The position numbers and the translations under genes are program-made. This document shows, piece after piece, positions 26,202 through 34,358 of a stretch of DNA of 64,000 nt (the first letter of the stretch is position 1; each line of letters starts with the position of its first letter). The notes beneath the pieces were generated by a model, which saw nothing but the letters and a program-made list of their open reading frames with translations, did not search any database and had not been told where the DNA came from. Source of the DNA: UBA6912 sp963792895 (GTDB lineage Bacteria; Actinomycetota; Acidimicrobiia; Spongiisociales; UBA5794); contig CAWBYA010000008.1 in assembly GCA_963792895.1 (NCBI GenBank), forward strand, positions 444,037 to 508,036, in the 5' to 3' direction.

Positions 26202-26837
26202 CTACTTCGTGTACTCGCGCTCGATGGCTGTGATCTTGTCGACCCTTCGTGCGTGCCGGCCTTCGCCCCACGGCACCGACAGCCACTCCTGGACGATCTG
26301 CCACGCTAGCCCGTCGCCGACCAGGCCTGCGCCCAGAGTGAGCACGTTCGCGTGGTTGTGCTCTCGGCTGTTGCGGGCGGTCGACAAGTCGTAGCACAGG
26401 GCTGCCCTGATACCCGGCACCTTGTTGGCCACCATGGCAGAGCCGATCCCGGCCCCGTCGACGATGATGCCGTAGGCGCACTCGTCGCCGGCCACCTTGC
26501 GCGCGACGGCGTGGGCGAAGTCCGGATAGTCGACGGCGTCGTGCGAGTCGGTGCCACAGTCGACCACTGTGTAGCCGGCCTCCTTCAGCTTGAAGGCGAG
26601 TCGCTCCTTCATGGGGTAGCCGCCGTGGTCGGCACCTATGGCGATCGAGATCCCCGTTGGTCCATCCGGCTTCGTCGGGCGAGGAGCGGGGTCGGACGCG
26701 ACCTTGGATGCGACCGGAGATGCATCTGGCACGTCCGGTCCGGTCTCCTCGTCGAGAACTGCGTCGACGATCCTGGAGACCAGGTCGCGCACTTCCGCCT
26801 CAGAGGGGAGACGGCCGGGAGTGTCGGTGGAGGGCAT
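26202..26837 (-). CDS. rpiB: RpiB/LacAB-type sugar-phosphate isomerase, microcompartment-associated
   Basis: This 211-residue protein has an RpiB domain from about residue 62 (ISIAIGADHGGYPMKERL), with ANKVPGIRAALCYD and SREHNHANVL (His160 matches the E. coli ring-opening histidine). The position of the usual catalytic cysteine (ICGTG in E. coli) reads VDGAG, so it is Asp127. Residues 11-30 (PSEAEVRDLVSRIVDAVLDE) form a likely encapsulation helix, followed by a proline-rich linker. It is the first gene of the BMC operon, behind a TAGGAT promoter element. Ribose 5-phosphate isomerisation is the family role; the real substrate is unproven. Confidence 0.9.
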   Translation of the reverse strand: MPSTDTPGRLPSEAEVRDLVSRIVDAVLDEETGPDVPDASPVASKVASDPAPRPTKPDGPTGISIAIGADHGGYPMKERLAFKLKEAGYTVVDCGTDSHDAVDYPDFAHAVARKVAGDECAYGIIVDGAGIGSAMVANKVPGIRAALCYDLSTARNSREHNHANVLTLGAGLVGDGLAWQIVQEWLSVPWGEGRHARRVDKITAIEREYTK

Positions 26838-26887
26838 GCGTCCCCCATCCTAGGAAGCGGCCGGCGTGCGATTCGTATGATGGCACC
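26838..26887. promoter_or_regulatory. Divergent promoter region of the BMC operon and the HTH gene
   Basis: The gap between the two start codons is only 50 bp. Rightward, TATGAT (26876-26881) is followed by 6 nt and the ATG at 26888 (leaderless). Leftward, TAGGAT on the minus strand (ATCCTA at 26848-26853) is 10 nt before the rpiB ATG. Any operator here would affect both units. Confidence 0.5.
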
Positions 26888-27664
26888 ATGAGCAAGACCG
26901 ACCCCGCCTTCACGTGGGAGACAGAAGCGCTCCGTGCCTCCCCGCGGCAGCGGGGATCAGCCATGGCGGCACCCACAGTCGCCGAGTGGGTAACGTTGCA
27001 GGAGGCACACGCCGCAACCGGGATCCCGGTGAACACCCTGCGAAAGTGGGCCCGCCGCGGCTACGTGGACAGCCACGTCGACGAGACGGCACACGGCATG
27101 CGGCGCATGCTGCGCTTCGACACGGTTGTCGGGCACGCAGCCGAAGTCGATCGCGCGATCGCTCCCATCGAGCAGGCGATGACATCGGCCGCACCCGAGA
27201 GTGTGCTGCTCGATCCGACTCCCCCGCCTTCAGCAGAGGGCCGTGCGTCCCAGCCGAGCGAGGGGGTGCCGGACCCAGCGCCGGAAACCGCAGCCGACGA
27301 CGCGCAAGCGCCGCCCACTGTGGAGCCCCCGCCGGAGGGCACGATGATCGTCCCGATCGACGCATGGAACAAGATGCTGCTCCAACTCGGCAACCTCCAC
27401 GAAGCCGGTCAGCAACTCGCTGAAGCAAGGGAACGGGCGGCGCGGGCCGAAACAGAAGCGTCGTTCTTCCGCGAACGCCTTGCCGAGCTCCGTGCCCGAC
27501 CCGAGCAGACAACGCCGCCAGAGCCGGCAACCGCGCCTGAGCCGCCGCGCCACGACCCGCCGGCAGCCAGGACGGTCACCGTTCCCGCTCCCGCTCGATC
27601 GCCGCAGGGGGTCGAACCGTGGTGGGCCTACGTCTCACGGCGCTGGCGCTCCCGCCGTCGGTGA
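26888..27664 (+). CDS. MerR/excisionase-like helix-turn-helix protein, candidate BMC regulator
   Basis: The 258-residue protein has a winged-helix or MerR-like DNA-binding segment at about residues 33-70 (WVTLQEAHAATGIPVNTLRK, followed by WARRGYVDS). A proline-rich linker follows, then a coiled coil (about residues 170-205, LHEAGQQLAEARERAARAE), then a proline-rich tail ending in arginines. No ligand-binding domain is recognisable. It is transcribed divergently from the BMC operon across 50 bp, so local regulation is plausible, but this is inference. The last 30 bases overlap the convergent antiporter gene. Confidence 0.7.
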   Translation: MSKTDPAFTWETEALRASPRQRGSAMAAPTVAEWVTLQEAHAATGIPVNTLRKWARRGYVDSHVDETAHGMRRMLRFDTVVGHAAEVDRAIAPIEQAMTSAAPESVLLDPTPPPSAEGRASQPSEGVPDPAPETAADDAQAPPTVEPPPEGTMIVPIDAWNKMLLQLGNLHEAGQQLAEARERAARAETEASFFRERLAELRARPEQTTPPEPATAPEPPRHDPPAARTVTVPAPARSPQGVEPWWAYVSRRWRSRRR

Positions 27665-28966
27665 CAACTCGGAGGGCTCACCAGCAGGCTCGTGGGCGAG
27701 GTGTGCCGTCGGAACCGGGGAGTCGTCGTCGTGGACCCACCATCGGTGATATTGCGAGAGGACGAAGAGCGGGGACGCCATGAGCGTTGTGACGATCGCC
27801 ATCACGACCATGATCGTGAAGAGCGTGGGTGTGATCAGCCCCGCATCGAGCCCGATGTTCAGGATGATGAGCTCCATCAACCCGCGTGCGTTCATGAGCG
27901 AGCCGATGGCGAGAGCATCGGCTCCCGACTCGCCCGTCAGGCGCGCCGCAGCGGCGCAAGCCAGCCCCTTCCCCAGGACCGCCGCCGCAACCACGGCGCC
28001 GGCGACGAGCCAGAGCGACCACTCATTGAGGAGCCCGATGCGGGTGTTGAGGCCGGAGTACACGAAGAACAGTGGAAGGAGGACACTGGCGGCCGTCGGC
28101 TCGAGCTTGGCTCGCAGCTCCGCGGCGAACCGTCCCCGCGGCATCGCAACGCCGGCGAGAAACGCCCCAAACACTGCATAGATGCCGATCAGGTCGGTGA
28201 ACCACGCACACACCATCACGAACGCCACGACGGCAGCGAGGGTCGACGAGGACATCGCACCTTCTCGCTCGATGCGTCGACCAAGCGGCGCCAGCAGGCG
28301 TCGCCCGAACAGCAGCATGATCGACGCAAAGACGCCGCCTCCACCTATGGCGACCACCGCCGTCGATGGGTCCACATTGAGGCTGGCGAGAACGACTGCC
28401 AGGATCGCCCACGCAGACGCATCATCGATGGCGCCCGCCGCAAGCGCCAGTGTCCCGAGCGAAGAGCCTGCGAGGCCGCGCTCATGGATGATCCGAGCCA
28501 GCATGGGGAAGGCAGTGATCGACATGGCCGCTCCCATGAACAGCATCGATTCTGCTGTTGAGACCGTTGAGGCGAACAGGCCGAAACGTTGCCCGAGTGT
28601 TGCTGCCAGCACGCCACCCAACAGGAACGGCACCGAGATGCCCGCAACGGACACGGCAACTGCGGACCGAACGCGGTTCCGGATGAGCCCGATCTCCAAC
28701 TCGAGCCCGACGAGGAACATGTAGAGCACCAGTCCGAGTTGGGCGACGACGAAGAGCGTGCCCATCGTCTCCTTCGGGAAGATGTCGGCCTGCATCCCGG
28801 GAGCGAGAAGGCCGAGCAGCGACGGCCCCAACAGGACGCCGGCAATCATCTCCCCGACGACCTGCGGCTGGCCGATGCGTTTGGCGAGCAGACCGACGAC
28901 ACGAACGGTCGCCAAGATCAGCGCAAGCTGGAAGAAGAAGTAGATCGAGAGCGAGACGTTGCTCAA
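27635..28966 (-). CDS. Cation:proton antiporter (CPA2/KefB-NapA family)
   Basis: The 443-residue membrane protein has about 12 to 13 helices and exchanges Na+ or K+ for H+. Family marks are GQPQVVGEMIAGVLLGPSLL near the N-terminus, AAGAIDDASAWAILA (the paired acidic ion-binding residues) and the late GSLMNARGLMELIILNIGL. No RCK domain is attached. No ATG or GTG precedes the first helix in frame, so the TTG at 28966 is taken as the start. A four-codon TTG mini-ORF overlaps it. Confidence 0.88.
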   Translation of the reverse strand: MSNVSLSIYFFFQLALILATVRVVGLLAKRIGQPQVVGEMIAGVLLGPSLLGLLAPGMQADIFPKETMGTLFVVAQLGLVLYMFLVGLELEIGLIRNRVRSAVAVSVAGISVPFLLGGVLAATLGQRFGLFASTVSTAESMLFMGAAMSITAFPMLARIIHERGLAGSSLGTLALAAGAIDDASAWAILAVVLASLNVDPSTAVVAIGGGGVFASIMLLFGRRLLAPLGRRIEREGAMSSSTLAAVVAFVMVCAWFTDLIGIYAVFGAFLAGVAMPRGRFAAELRAKLEPTAASVLLPLFFVYSGLNTRIGLLNEWSLWLVAGAVVAAAVLGKGLACAAAARLTGESGADALAIGSLMNARGLMELIILNIGLDAGLITPTLFTIMVVMAIVTTLMASPLFVLSQYHRWWVHDDDSPVPTAHLAHEPAGEPSELSPTAGAPAP

Positions 28967-28989
28967 CGCGAGGCCAACGATCGACGGTA
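28963..28989 (-). promoter_or_regulatory. Promoter and possible leaderless mini-ORF of the antiporter gene
   Basis: On the minus strand TACCGT, 6 nt, then TTG GCC TCG CGT TGA; its TGA overlaps the antiporter's TTG start (TTGA). The layout matches the ppk1, sodX and korA mini-ORFs, but both start codons are weak TTG. Confidence 0.25.
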
Positions 28990-29129
28990 CTGACTTGTCA
29001 CGATTCCCCCTTGTGGACCCGACCCGAAGCAGAGATCGTATGGAGGTTCCCGGTCGGTGACTAGTGGGGTTCTGCCGCCCGTCGAAGTGACGTAACCACC
29101 TCAGTCGTGCCTTGCGTCATGACGTCGTG

Positions 29130-29966
29130 TCACCACTCGAGCGCCCACCCGGGCGGTGCCTCCGGGTGCGGCTCGAGCGAAGCCAGGTCGTGCTCGAACA
29201 CGACTCGATGCTCGAGCCCGACGACCTCGCGGATCTGGAGCCGTCCCGAGGTCGTGGCAACCAGCAACCGACCTGCGTCGTCCCAATCTGCCCACTGCAC
29301 GTCGTCGAGCGCTCCGAGATCCTCCCCCACCGAGAGGAAGTACGCCGCGGGATCGTGGTGGCTCGGCAACACACGAAAGGCCGCGTAGCCCCCGGTGACG
29401 TGCAGGACCGTTCCGCCGCGGGAACGCTCCTTGCGCATCTCGACCGAGCGATGCTCGTCCCAAGGCCCCCCTTCGGCACGTGGCGGCGTGGCGGGGGACT
29501 CGGACCAGCCGCGCCGTCGCTCGACGGCGAACTGGATCGGGCGGGTGATCTTGATTCCAAGCCGGCGCAGCGCCGGACGAGCGTCTCCCACGTCCGGCTC
29601 GCCCATCGCACACACGCCGGCCTCGCCGTCGAAGTGCATCCCTCTCGTGTACGTCGTTCCTGCCTCCCACGCCGCCAGTGCGTCCAGCCACGGGAGACGA
29701 GAGATCGCCTCGTAGACCTCACCGCCCGCCCAGTCGGCGCCCGGCTTCATCGCCGAATAGGCGAGCCAGCGACCATCGGGCGACAGGTCGCACTTCTGGG
29801 GGTAGAGAGTGCCGTGAAACCATGCACCGGGTTCGTACGCCGGGGTGCTCGTGTCCCACTTCCCGACGTGAAACCACTTGGTAGGGCCCCGCCGCAAGAC
29901 CGCCACGATCGGAGCCTCGGCGGCCGGAATGCAGAAGATCCGGGGTGGAGTCTGCTGCCTGGACAT
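29130..29966 (-). CDS. Hypothetical protein, possible WD/propeller-like fold
   Basis: This 278-residue protein has no signal peptide and many tryptophans. It contains KCDLSPDGRWLAYSAMKPG, VQWADWDDAGRLLVATTSGR and TVLHVTGGYAAFRVLPSHHD, patterns seen in TolB-like or WD40 propeller proteins. The first gives the usual SPDGRWLAY strand. I do not recognise a named family. A leaderless promoter (TACGAT, 6 nt, ATG) fixes the start at 29966. It is divergent from an EamA transporter gene. Confidence 0.65.
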   Translation of the reverse strand: MSRQQTPPRIFCIPAAEAPIVAVLRRGPTKWFHVGKWDTSTPAYEPGAWFHGTLYPQKCDLSPDGRWLAYSAMKPGADWAGGEVYEAISRLPWLDALAAWEAGTTYTRGMHFDGEAGVCAMGEPDVGDARPALRRLGIKITRPIQFAVERRRGWSESPATPPRAEGGPWDEHRSVEMRKERSRGGTVLHVTGGYAAFRVLPSHHDPAAYFLSVGEDLGALDDVQWADWDDAGRLLVATTSGRLQIREVVGLEHRVVFEHDLASLEPHPEAPPGWALEW

Positions 29967-29978
29967 CGGTCGATCGTA
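29967..29978 (-). promoter_or_regulatory. Leaderless promoter of the 29.1-kb hypothetical gene
   Basis: On the minus strand TACGAT, 6 nt, then ATG. Confidence 0.5.
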
Positions 29979-30013
29979 CCTTGCGAGCGGTCGGGTGGCA
30001 TGCGTGCCACCCC

Positions 30014-30025
30014 TAGCCTGGTGGA
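30014..30025 (+). promoter_or_regulatory. Leaderless promoter of the EamA transporter gene
   Basis: TAGCCT, 6 nt, then GTG at 30026. Confidence 0.55.
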
Positions 30026-30931
30026 GTGGAACTCCGCGTCTGGCTCGCCATCTTCGCCGCAGCCGGCGCATGGGGAACCACCGGGGTCGCCACTCGTGCC
30101 GCACTCAACGCCGGCGTACCCCCCGTCCAGATGGCGGCAATGCGAGCGCTGCTCGCAGCAACCCTGCTCTACGTGTTGCTGGCTGCCCGGGGCCGGGGCA
30201 GGCTCACGAGGCGGCGGGAGCGGTGGGTGACCGGCGGCGTCGCTGCGCTCTTCCAACTTGCGTTGCCGTTCGTGCTGTTCACGTTGGCCTACCAGTACGC
30301 GTCGGCGGGTTTCGTCGGCCTCCTCGTGGCGCTCGTTCCGCTGGGAACGGCGATCATCGCCCACTATCTGCTTCCGGACGAGCCCATGCACGCGGCCAAG
30401 CTCCTCGGGCTGTTGGTGGCATTCGCGGGGGTTGCCTTCCTGCTCCTCTCCGGCGACAGCGGGCTCGACCAGGGCGGCAACCCGCTCCTGGCGGCCGGGT
30501 TGTCGCTTGGGGCGGTGACGTCGGTGTCCTTCGCCGGGGTCTACACGAAGGGCCGACCCGGCACCTATGAGCCGACTGAGCTGACGTGGATGCAGTTTGC
30601 GATGGGTACGGTCTTCATCCTCGGTGCGATGGCGCCGATCGAGGGCCTGCCGATCGGGGTGTCGGCGTGGGGATGGGCGCTCATCGTGTACTTGACCGTG
30701 GTGGGGAGCATCACGCCGTTCCTGCTCTTCTACTGGCTGCTGTCGCGGGTGTCGGCCACCAAGGCTTCGCTCGTCGGATACGTGGTTCCGCTGATCGCGC
30801 TCGTGAGCGGGATCGTGCTGCTCGACGAGCGGCTTCAGACGGGGATTGCGGTCGGTGGAGCGCTCATCATCATCGGCGTCGTGCTCACGAACAACGCGGA
30901 GCAGAAGGTTCTCGGAGTGCCTGCGTCGTGA
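30026..30931 (+). CDS. DMT superfamily transporter (EamA family)
   Basis: This 301-residue protein has ten predicted helices in two EamA repeats (about residues 5-135 and 150-290). Typical pieces are AAAGAWGTTGVATRAALNAG, LVALVPLGTAIIAHYLLPDE and TPFLLFYWLLSRVSATKASL followed by GYVVPLIALVSGIVLLDE. The family exports amino acids, nucleosides or other small metabolites; the substrate cannot be read from sequence. It is a single-gene unit with a leaderless GTG start, converging on the next membrane protein. Confidence 0.88.
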   Translation: MELRVWLAIFAAAGAWGTTGVATRAALNAGVPPVQMAAMRALLAATLLYVLLAARGRGRLTRRRERWVTGGVAALFQLALPFVLFTLAYQYASAGFVGLLVALVPLGTAIIAHYLLPDEPMHAAKLLGLLVAFAGVAFLLLSGDSGLDQGGNPLLAAGLSLGAVTSVSFAGVYTKGRPGTYEPTELTWMQFAMGTVFILGAMAPIEGLPIGVSAWGWALIVYLTVVGSITPFLLFYWLLSRVSATKASLVGYVVPLIALVSGIVLLDERLQTGIAVGGALIIIGVVLTNNAEQKVLGVPAS

Positions 30932-30937
30932 CCCGGC

Positions 30938-31651
30938 TCAGGTTTTGGACGCTGCGCGGCTGCGGATCCGGGCAGCGCCTGCCATCCGGTATCCGCCGTA
31001 CAGAAGGACGGCCCCCACCAGGAGGGACAACGCCAGGCCCGCACCTGCGCCGAGGGCCGTGAGGGAGCCACCCAATGCAGGGGCTAGTGCGCCGCCAACG
31101 ATCAGCAGGTTGCCGACCGCCAAGCGCCGGTTCGGCAGCCACGCCCGCGCTGCGCTGACCAGCGCAAAGCCGATCAACACGACCGTGCCAACGGCCCCCG
31201 CAATCACTGCGAAGACGCGCGGGCCCGGCACGGTTGCGGAGCCGACCTCGATCCCGAATGCGAAGAGCTCCGACCCTTCAGGTATCCCGACTGCCGCCAC
31301 AGCGGAACGGAGAGGTGCGGCGACCACCGCAATGGCACCGAGCACGACGAAGCCGGCGACGGCGAGCGCAAACCGCCTGCCCGCCCGCTCCCCGACGACG
31401 AGCGCCACCGAACCTGCGGCGAGGAACGGGATGTTGGCGATGGCGCCGAAGAGATAGAAGACCCGGAAGCCTGCGCTCGTCCACCCTGCGGTGAGGCCTG
31501 CGACGAGCGCCCATGTGGCGACCGCGTACATCCCCATCGCCACAGCCCAGACGCGGGCATGGAGCCGGGGACGTCGCGCGGCGCTGCGGGCGAGCTCGAC
31601 CGCGAAGGCCGTTGCCACAGCGGCGGCGAGCACTGCCAGGGTCACGTCCAT
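30938..31651 (-). CDS. Multi-pass membrane protein of unknown function
   Basis: This 237-residue protein has seven or so hydrophobic segments, beginning MDVTLAVLAAAVATAFAVEL and including MGMYAVATWALVAGLTAG, FRVFYLFGAIANIPFLAAGS and LLIVGGALAPALGGSLTAL. It ends in a short basic tail. The layout recalls 7-TM proteins, but no signature residue identifies it. The ATG at 31651 is supported by TAGTCT 7 nt upstream and by the first helix. It converges on the EamA gene with only 6 nt between stops. Confidence 0.65.
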   Translation of the reverse strand: MDVTLAVLAAAVATAFAVELARSAARRPRLHARVWAVAMGMYAVATWALVAGLTAGWTSAGFRVFYLFGAIANIPFLAAGSVALVVGERAGRRFALAVAGFVVLGAIAVVAAPLRSAVAAVGIPEGSELFAFGIEVGSATVPGPRVFAVIAGAVGTVVLIGFALVSAARAWLPNRRLAVGNLLIVGGALAPALGGSLTALGAGAGLALSLLVGAVLLYGGYRMAGAARIRSRAASKT

Positions 31652-31664
31652 TGCGCGGAGACTA
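31652..31664 (-). promoter_or_regulatory. Leaderless promoter of the 30.9-kb membrane protein gene
   Basis: On the minus strand TAGTCT, 7 nt, then ATG. Confidence 0.5.
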
Positions 31665-31819
31665 GGAGTGCACCGGGTGCCGGTGTTGCGGCGCGACATG
31701 CAGGCGGCGCACCGTGATGGGCAGGCGGGGAAATGGGCGATCCGACCCATCGCTCGGAGCCCACCCCGGCCGTAGACTCCTCGCTGTCGGCCGCCGAGCC
31801 TGAAGGGGGAAAGGGGCCC

Positions 31820-32956
31820 GTGACGACTCGACCGCCGATCGGCGCGCTACGGCGCGCCCTGCTGTTCGCCGTGCCGATCGCGGCGACGCTGGCGTGGGCT
31901 GGGTTCGTCACCGCCGCGGGCCATTGGGAGACGGTCGGCGCCAACTGGCGCTCGGCATTGACCATGATCTTCGGGAGCTTCGTGGCCGGAGCCACTCCAC
32001 AGGGCGGCGGAACCGTTGCGTTTCCCGTCTTCACCAAGGTCTTCGAGACGCCGGCCGCCGTCGCGAGGACCTTCTCGCTCTGCATCCAGACCGTCGGAAT
32101 GGGAAGTGCGGCGATAGCCATCCTGCTGTCGGGCAAGTCGGTGTCGAAACGGGCGATCGTCGTCGGTGGCGGCTCCGCAGTGGTCGGCCTCGTCATTGGC
32201 CTCTACGTGCTCGCAGATCCTGTGTCTGCGTTTTGGGAATCCCGCATCCCCGAGGAGTACGTCAAGGTCACCTTCACCGTCGTGCTCGCAGCGCTGGCCT
32301 ACATCGTGTACCTGGCGCTCGACGAGGGCGAGTGTGGCGTCTCGTTCCTGCCCGTGTGGAACGTCCCCGTGTGGAGCGGTCTCGCCATCACCGGGTTCAT
32401 CGGGGGCGTCATCAGCTCGCTCATCGGTTCCGGCGCCGACGTGTTTGCGTTCTTCTTCATCGTCATCATCGCCGGGCTGCACCCTCGGAAGGGCGTTCCC
32501 ACGAGTGTCATCATCATGGCGATCGTGTCCGCAGTCGGCTTCGTGCTCCTCGGCATCGTCGACGGCCAGCTGGACACGACGGTGGTCGGTGGCATGGTGA
32601 CTGCCGTCGGCGGTGTGCCGATCGATCCGCTGCCGGCATCCCGTTTCGACCTGTGGGGCTTGTGGATCGCCGCCGTGCCGGCCGTGATCTGGGGCGCGCC
32701 GGCAGGAACCATCTTCGTCAACAGCCTCAACGAGCGGCATTTGATCAACTTCTTGGCCGTCATGGCCGGCCTCGAGGTGGTGTCGACGGCGATCTTCCTC
32801 CCGCAGCTCCGCAGCGACCGATTCCTTCTCGCGTACGGCGTCGTCGGCGTCTTCGTTGCGATCGTCGTTGCCCGCTTCCTCCATGCCAGACGAGACGCGC
32901 TGCTCCGAGAAGCGGCACCGACTCGCATCGAAGCGATGGTCGGCGCCTCCGAATAG
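31820..32956 (+). CDS. TSUP family transporter (TauE/SafE)
   Basis: The 378-residue protein belongs to the sulfite/sulfonate exporter superfamily. It has two repeat halves: FGSFVAGATPQGGGTVAFPVF (with the conserved glycine-rich entry) and later GGVISSLIGSGADVFAFFFI. About eight to nine helices are predicted. The GTG at 31820 is preferred because AAGGGG lies about 7 nt upstream; the frame is open further upstream. The substrate is unknown; family members move sulfite, sulfoacetate or related anions. Confidence 0.87.
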   Translation: MTTRPPIGALRRALLFAVPIAATLAWAGFVTAAGHWETVGANWRSALTMIFGSFVAGATPQGGGTVAFPVFTKVFETPAAVARTFSLCIQTVGMGSAAIAILLSGKSVSKRAIVVGGGSAVVGLVIGLYVLADPVSAFWESRIPEEYVKVTFTVVLAALAYIVYLALDEGECGVSFLPVWNVPVWSGLAITGFIGGVISSLIGSGADVFAFFFIVIIAGLHPRKGVPTSVIIMAIVSAVGFVLLGIVDGQLDTTVVGGMVTAVGGVPIDPLPASRFDLWGLWIAAVPAVIWGAPAGTIFVNSLNERHLINFLAVMAGLEVVSTAIFLPQLRSDRFLLAYGVVGVFVAIVVARFLHARRDALLREAAPTRIEAMVGASE

Positions 32957-33009
32957 CCCGAGCTGCTCCGCAGCGGGTGCTTCGGGCACCGTTGCGGGAG
33001 GGCGACCCC

Positions 33010-33963
33010 TCAGCGGTGCGATGCCGCCGCGCGGGCAAAGGAGTCCACGATCGCCTGAACGAGGTCGTCGATGTGCCACCACAACAACGTGGCGTGCCCC
33101 GCCCTCACCCACCGGAGCTCGGAGCCCGGCCAGTGATCGTGAATCGCCTGTGTCACGGGCGGCGTGACGAAGCCATCGTGCGTTGCGCCGACGAGGACCG
33201 CGGTGCGCGTTGCGGGGGTGGGGTCGATCCGCAGCAAGCTGGGGCCGAGCAGCACCTCTGCGAGCCGCCTGCGTCCCCCAGGCTCGAGCGCATCCCAGGC
33301 GACGCCCTTCGAGAGCACCCCTTCCGAGAAGACCGAAGAGGGAGCGTACGCCGCAGCAAGCGGGGCGACGGCAATGGGGAGGTCGAGCGTGGCGCCGACG
33401 GTTGCGGCGAGGCTTCCACCCATCGAGTAGCCGGCGACGCCCGTTGGTGCACCCGTTCGAGCAAGGCCGGCAACGAGTCCGCGCCCCTCCTCGACGATCG
33501 ACCGGGTGAGCAGAGCGAAGTCGGCAACGGTCCTCACCGGGCTGCCGCCCGGCGCCAAGCGGCGGTGACCATAGAAGGGCGCCTCGAGCACATACGAGGC
33601 GAGACCCCGGGAGGCGAGCCGTGTCGCGAAGCGCAGCCGCGTGCGATAGCCCTCGTCGTTCCACGCCGGAAGGAGCACACACGTACCCACGGCGTCGCCG
33701 TGGGGCGCCACGTGCAGCACGTGCCCTTCCCGGGCCACCTCGGGCAGCCCTGCGATTGGCGCGGCAAAACGCCCTTCTCGCTGCGCGAAGGCGCCGCCGG
33801 TGTCGGTTCGCCCCCAGTCGACGTCGATCGCCGGCGGCGGGCCGGCTGCCGTGATGTCGACCAGCTCCATGGTGCCCGCATCCCCCCAGCCCTGCGAGAA
33901 CACACGTTTGGCGGACGGCAGGAAGCGAAGAACGAGCCCCGCGCCGCGATCGATCGGATGCAT
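33010..33963 (-). CDS. Alpha/beta hydrolase, ABHD18-like (DUF2048)
   Basis: This 317-residue hydrolase shows the ABHD18-like pattern VLLPAWNDEGYRTRLRFATR, SYVLEAPFYGHRR and a nucleophile elbow GYSMGGS. The catalytic histidine is probably in VRAGHATLLWW and the acid in VGATHDGFV. No signal peptide is present. Substrates of the family are not established; a lipid or ester is likely. Its promoter TAGGTT lies 6 nt before the ATG. Confidence 0.8.
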   Translation of the reverse strand: MHPIDRGAGLVLRFLPSAKRVFSQGWGDAGTMELVDITAAGPPPAIDVDWGRTDTGGAFAQREGRFAAPIAGLPEVAREGHVLHVAPHGDAVGTCVLLPAWNDEGYRTRLRFATRLASRGLASYVLEAPFYGHRRLAPGGSPVRTVADFALLTRSIVEEGRGLVAGLARTGAPTGVAGYSMGGSLAATVGATLDLPIAVAPLAAAYAPSSVFSEGVLSKGVAWDALEPGGRRRLAEVLLGPSLLRIDPTPATRTAVLVGATHDGFVTPPVTQAIHDHWPGSELRWVRAGHATLLWWHIDDLVQAIVDSFARAAASHR

Positions 33964-33975
33964 CCAGACAACCTA
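33964..33975 (-). promoter_or_regulatory. Leaderless promoter of the ABHD18-like gene
   Basis: On the minus strand TAGGTT, 6 nt, then ATG. Confidence 0.5.
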
Positions 33976-34026
33976 CCGCGCATCCTGCTCCTCCTTCCGT
34001 CTGCTACTGCGTACAATCTGGGAACG

Positions 34027-34317
34027 ATGGCCCAACCTCCCACTCCCAGTCAGGAGACGGTCGGAGCAAGCGTGTGGCGGTGGATCCGCCGGGTCGTGCT
34101 GCTGGTGATCGGCGTTCCGATCACCCTCGCCGGGCTTGTTCTCCTCGTCACACCAGGTCCCGGCATTCCCGTCCTCCTCGCCGGTCTTGCGATCCTCGCC
34201 ATCGAGTTCACCTGGGCCCGCAACCGAATGCATGACGTGCGCAAGGGCGCCAGGCGAGTGATGGGTGGCGCGCCCGGGCGCGGCGGCTCGCACGACGGCG
34301 ACGAGGCCCACTCGTAG
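34027..34317 (+). CDS. Small membrane protein with PGPG motif (PGPGW family)
   Basis: The 96-residue protein has two close membrane helices (VVLLVIGVPITLAGLVLLV and IPVLLAGLAILAIEF) joined by the motif TPGPG that defines the PGPGW family. A basic segment (WARNRMHDVRKGARR) and a Gly/Asp-rich tail follow. The family is widespread in actinobacteria with unknown function. A TACAAT element is 9 nt before the ATG. Confidence 0.8.
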   Translation: MAQPPTPSQETVGASVWRWIRRVVLLVIGVPITLAGLVLLVTPGPGIPVLLAGLAILAIEFTWARNRMHDVRKGARRVMGGAPGRGGSHDGDEAHS

Positions 34318-34344
34318 GGGCACGAGGCTCAGTTACGGCACAGG

Positions 34345-34358
34345 TAGTGTGACGCCGC
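34345..34358 (+). promoter_or_regulatory. Leaderless promoter of the four-gene ABC transporter operon
   Basis: TAGTGT, 8 nt, then ATG at 34359. Confidence 0.45.
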
